This document shows positions 29,083 through 32,430 of a stretch of 32,430 bases of DNA, piece by piece. Origin of the DNA: Chitinophagia bacterium (GTDB lineage Bacteria > Bacteroidota > Bacteroidia > Chitinophagales > Saprospiraceae). Under the pieces are notes generated by a model. The model was not told where the DNA came from. It saw only the letters and a program-made list of their open reading frames with translations, and ran no database searches. The DNA lies in the NCBI GenBank assembly GCA_009923745.1, contig RFSX01000007.1:1-32430 (forward strand), read 5' to 3'. Each line of letters begins with the position of its first letter. The first letter of the stretch is position 1. The translations under genes were made by a program, and so were the position numbers.

Positions 29083-30069
29083 TTATTTAGCCTGCAATTT
29101 TAAATACTCTTTCGCATAATAGCTTATGATCAGTTTTGCTCCAGCCCGCTTGATTGAAAGCAGGGTTTCCGGTATGGCGGTCTTATAATCCAGCCAGCCA
29201 TTCTGACAGGCGGCCCACAGCATAGCGCATTCACCGCTCACGTGATAGGCTACCACTGGAAGCTCAAATTCATCGTTGATATGAGCGATGATGTCAAGGT
29301 AGTGAATAGCGGGCTTTACCATCAGGAAGTCTGCACCTTCTATGGTATCCAGTTCTGCCTCTATGAGGGCTTCCCTGCTGTTGGCAGGGTCCATCTGATA
29401 GGATTTTTTATGAGAGGGTATGGAACTGTCCTCAACCGGGGCAGAATTCAGTGCATCCCGAAAGGGGCCGTAGAATGCTGAAGCATATTTTGCGGTATAT
29501 GACATAATGGATACATCATGAAAATCAGCGAGATCCAGGGCTTGACGTATTGCTTCTATACGGCCATCCATCATATCTGAAGGTCCAATGATATCAAATC
29601 CAGCCTCTGCCTGCAGTACCGCCATTTGTTCAAGGACTTTCAGTGTGGCATCATTGACTATAACACCGTCCTGAACTATGCCATCATGACCATCTGAATT
29701 GTAAGGGTCCAAAGCAACATCACTTATCAAAGTGATCTGAGGAAATCTTGACTTTATCTTGCGGGCAGCTTCAAGGTAAAAGCTACTCTTATCAAGTGCA
29801 TGGGAAGCTGTCTTGTCCTTAAGGGCGTCATCGATCTTAGGAAATACAATAAAGGCATGCAGCCCCCACGAAATGCAATCTTCTATCTCTTCAAGCATTG
29901 TATCTATGGAGTAGCGCTGCGCCATAGGTAGCGAAGGAATATCTTCCTTTTTATTCTCACCATCTACAAGGAAAAGCGGCATAACCAGATCATTGGCGGT
30001 CAAGAGGTTTTCTCTTACAAGCTTCCTTACACTCTCGCTTTTTCTGTTTCTACGTGGTCTTCTAAGCAT
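29083..30069 (-). CDS. hemB: Delta-aminolevulinic acid dehydratase (porphobilinogen synthase)
   Basis: [53 protein letters not shown]. Start [12 protein letters not shown] at 30069 most likely. Confidence 0.96.
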   Translation of the reverse strand: MLRRPRRNRKSESVRKLVRENLLTANDLVMPLFLVDGENKKEDIPSLPMAQRYSIDTMLEEIEDCISWGLHAFIVFPKIDDALKDKTASHALDKSSFYLEAARKIKSRFPQITLISDVALDPYNSDGHDGIVQDGVIVNDATLKVLEQMAVLQAEAGFDIIGPSDMMDGRIEAIRQALDLADFHDVSIMSYTAKYASAFYGPFRDALNSAPVEDSSIPSHKKSYQMDPANSREALIEAELDTIEGADFLMVKPAIHYLDIIAHINDEFELPVVAYHVSGECAMLWAACQNGWLDYKTAIPETLLSIKRAGAKLIISYYAKEYLKLQAK

Positions 30070-30301
30070 CTTTATTTTTTTTGGGTACCGGGTCATATCC
30101 GGAACCGGCCCATGGGTGACACCGGCCAATTCTTTTCAGTCCTAAAAATACACCTTTCAAAACACCCCATTCCTTTATGGCTCCAATCATGTAGTGTGAG
30201 CAACTGGGCTGGTACCGACATGTCGGGCCCAATAGGGGCGATATGATTTTCTGGTAAACCCGTATGGGGAAAATGATAATATTCTGAAATATCTTACTCA
30301 A
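30062..30301 (-). CDS. yidD: Membrane protein insertion efficiency factor YidD
   Basis: [61 protein letters not shown]. Confidence 0.96.
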   Translation of the reverse strand: MSKIFQNIIIFPIRVYQKIISPLLGPTCRYQPSCSHYMIGAIKEWGVLKGVFLGLKRIGRCHPWAGSGYDPVPKKNKDA

Positions 30302-30803
30302 GATTTATTGTCAATTCTGAATCCTCTTTATCAAGAATGTTAAAAGCCTTTCTTTTGTTGTCTACTTTAAAACTTACAATGTTTTTCTGATCGTCATATA
30401 TTTCGCAAAGCAGGGTGTTTTTTATTTCCATTTGATCAAAGCTCGCCAGATGTTCCTGTTCAAGGTAACACCAGGCGCCCTGAAAGTCATCACTTATTTC
30501 CTTTCCCAGATATAAAGGACTTATTTCTTGACCGTCAACACTAAAGCTGAAAACCTCATTAAAATAAATGCTAATGAGAGAATCCGAATCCGGATGTTCC
30601 TTTTCTGTGAGCAGATTTAATTCGTGTTCTGAATAGGGGGTAAGACCAAGTTCCAGGTCATCAATGAAGACGTGAACGCTGAGTTGAAGTGATTCGATTT
30701 CAGATTTGTAGTGTATTTCAGTTTTGCTGACATGAAAATCGTGTAAAACCGAGGTCGTCAAACAGCTGAGCCAAATGAAAACAAAAAAGCTTAATAAAGG
30801 CAT
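30294..30803 (-). CDS. DUF6702-like exported protein
   Basis: [34 protein letters not shown] pattern I associate with DUF6702; N-terminal signal; overlaps yidD by 8 nt. Confidence 0.7.
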   Translation of the reverse strand: MPLLSFFVFIWLSCLTTSVLHDFHVSKTEIHYKSEIESLQLSVHVFIDDLELGLTPYSEHELNLLTEKEHPDSDSLISIYFNEVFSFSVDGQEISPLYLGKEISDDFQGAWCYLEQEHLASFDQMEIKNTLLCEIYDDQKNIVSFKVDNKRKAFNILDKEDSELTINLE

Positions 30804-31823
30804 CTATTCGTGTATTAGGTAATAGGTGATCCGTGTCAGCCATTTCGATGGATCGGGCTCTTCACCCGGATCGGTCATGTATTCTTCGACTATCGGAAAG
30901 GCATATTCCAGGCCGTAATCGGTCAAATATTCATCGATGGCTTTGTGAGCATTTTCAAGCCCTGTATAGTCTCCGTGATAATCCACTTGAACAACTCTTC
31001 CAGGTTCCAGACTTACTGTGTTGACTCCTCTGATATCCAGATCTTCCTGAATGGGGATGGCTGCTGCCATATCCGTTTTTCCTAATTGAACACCGTAGCT
31101 GTAAAATAAGCCGCTGGGCATGCCATCAAGACTCAGGCCTTCTGATTGGATCTTGGCAAACAAGGAGCCGAGGTTCTGGGTGTAGAATTGCTGAATGTTT
31201 TCAAGAGCTACCGTTTTACGATTCAGGATATAGTTTTTCGAAGTTAATTCTGTTTCTTTTATCTGAAAGCCCCGGTATATTTTTTGATTTGCGCGGTCTT
31301 CGGCAAGACGCTTAAGATTAATCAGGCCTTTTTCAAGACTCTTCTTCAATTCGGACTTGCCAATAAGATTCAAGGGCCTTAAAGGGAAAGGAGTATTGGA
31401 TCCATCAAAGGTCCAACGCACCATGGTTTTATCATTGAGTTCCTGGAAATACATATTCGTATATGCCAGCCCGTCCCAGCCTTTAAATTCCAGGGAGTAT
31501 TGTATCGAGTCGGCTTTACGTCTTGCTGTCATGGTTTGCCAGCCTTCCCCTACAGCTTCATTGCCTTTCCAATGCATACGAGCTCCCACTTCAGAAGTAT
31601 TGGCCGAATAGGCGTAAACAATATTGCTGTCAAGTTCGGCCCAGGGCGACCATAATGTCCATCGTGAAAGATCCTCAACCAGGGTGAAACATATGTTGGC
31701 AGGAGCTTGTATGGATTGTTCCACCTCTACCCGTAGTTTTTTAGGTGACAGGAACATGCTGATTAATGATAGGATGATTATGCCTACAAGAAAGTAAACA
31801 AGAATCCGGGCAAATTTCTTCAT
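30804..31823 (-). CDS. Membrane-anchored SRPBCC domain + GyrI-like ligand-binding domain fusion
   Basis: MKKFARILVYFLVGIIILSLI anchor; SRPBCC VEVEQSIQAPANICFTLVEDLSRWTLWSPWAELD; C-terminal VQVDYHGDYTGLENAHKAIDEYLTDYGLEYAFPIVEEYMTDPGEEPDPSKWLTRITYYLI GyrI-like. Start 31823 rather than 31868. Confidence 0.82.
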   Translation of the reverse strand: MKKFARILVYFLVGIIILSLISMFLSPKKLRVEVEQSIQAPANICFTLVEDLSRWTLWSPWAELDSNIVYAYSANTSEVGARMHWKGNEAVGEGWQTMTARRKADSIQYSLEFKGWDGLAYTNMYFQELNDKTMVRWTFDGSNTPFPLRPLNLIGKSELKKSLEKGLINLKRLAEDRANQKIYRGFQIKETELTSKNYILNRKTVALENIQQFYTQNLGSLFAKIQSEGLSLDGMPSGLFYSYGVQLGKTDMAAAIPIQEDLDIRGVNTVSLEPGRVVQVDYHGDYTGLENAHKAIDEYLTDYGLEYAFPIVEEYMTDPGEEPDPSKWLTRITYYLIHE

Positions 31824-31830
31824 ATAAGTT

Positions 31831-32373
31831 TTAGTCTTTAGTTCGGAGCTTTTTATACCATCGTGCAAATAAAAAGAGCACTATGGAAAAAAGGAGCATC
31901 CCTCCAAAGGTATAGGCAAAATTTGATAAATTCTTGTAGACAGCAAGGATTACAGATCCTAATAATACAATGGTGGGGATTTCATTATACAGCCTGAATT
32001 GGAAAGAACTCATGGTACTTTTTTCCTCTTGCAGGGCTGAAATGATATAAGGATTTCGAAGATGGTAAACGGTTAATATAATTACAAGTACCAGCTTGAC
32101 ATGAAGCCATGGATTGGAAGCCAACCATTCCAGGCCATTGGAATATATCATCAGCAGTCCAAAAAGCCAGGTTATGATCATGGCCGGCTGGCAAATTATG
32201 CGGTGCAGGCGACTCTCCATGATATGATACTGCTGGGTCAGAACGCGTTTTTCCACTTCCGGTAGGTCGAAGGCTTCGCGGTGATAAACAAACAAGCGTA
32301 CCAGATAGAATAGACCTGCAAACCAAGCCACCATGCTTATGATGTGCAAACTTTTAAAAAATAAATACTCCAT
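31831..32373 (-). CDS. hemJ: HemJ/CopD-like membrane protein (putative protoporphyrinogen oxidase HemJ)
   Basis: LHIISMVAWFAGLFYLVRLFVYHREAFDLPE...QYHIMESRLHRIICQPAMIITWLFGLLMI...WLHVKLVLVIILTVYH; HemJ/UPF0093 pattern. Confidence 0.88.
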   Translation of the reverse strand: MEYLFFKSLHIISMVAWFAGLFYLVRLFVYHREAFDLPEVEKRVLTQQYHIMESRLHRIICQPAMIITWLFGLLMIYSNGLEWLASNPWLHVKLVLVIILTVYHLRNPYIISALQEEKSTMSSFQFRLYNEIPTIVLLGSVILAVYKNLSNFAYTFGGMLLFSIVLFLFARWYKKLRTKD

Positions 32374-32430
32374 AGTATAAATCTAAACTTAATTAATAGC
32401 TAATAAATAAGCCCGGCAGTCTAAGTTTTT

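Overview
The window looks like a chromosomal segment from a Bacteroidota (Saprospiria/Cytophagia-like) bacterium. The lineage is inferred from protein families and TAnnTTTG -7 promoter motifs. It is densely coding and mostly conserved housekeeping. Plus strand, left to right: a 5'-truncated lipoprotein, a DUF6029-type protein, an Omp28-like thioredoxin-fold protein, pheT, a small coiled-coil gene, zapA, rny and a partial F-ATPase operon (atpB-E-F-H-A-G). Next come a minus-strand secreted protein, an AIM24/TIGR00266 protein, mtaB, an interrupted HTH gene, a large secreted orphan protein and a minus-strand MutS2-like KOW+Smr protein. A minus-strand clpS-aat-M16 peptidase cassette and a peroxiredoxin follow, then EamA, an O-methyltransferase and two tandem T9SS-tagged arylsulfotransferase-like proteins. 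The right end holds hemW and a compact minus-strand operon hemJ - SRPBCC/GyrI-like fusion - DUF6702-like - yidD - hemB. I saw no tRNA, rRNA, CRISPR array, intact transposon or obvious defence island. The items most worth checking are an XRE-type HTH gene with one in-frame TAA (absent from the ORF track), an antisense outer-membrane beta-barrel C-terminal relic behind the arylsulfotransferase pair, the clpS-aat-M16 overlap, the membrane-anchored SRPBCC+GyrI-like fusion inside the heme cluster, and a His-rich extracytoplasmic extension on AtpB. All family calls come from motif and sequence recognition, not database searches.
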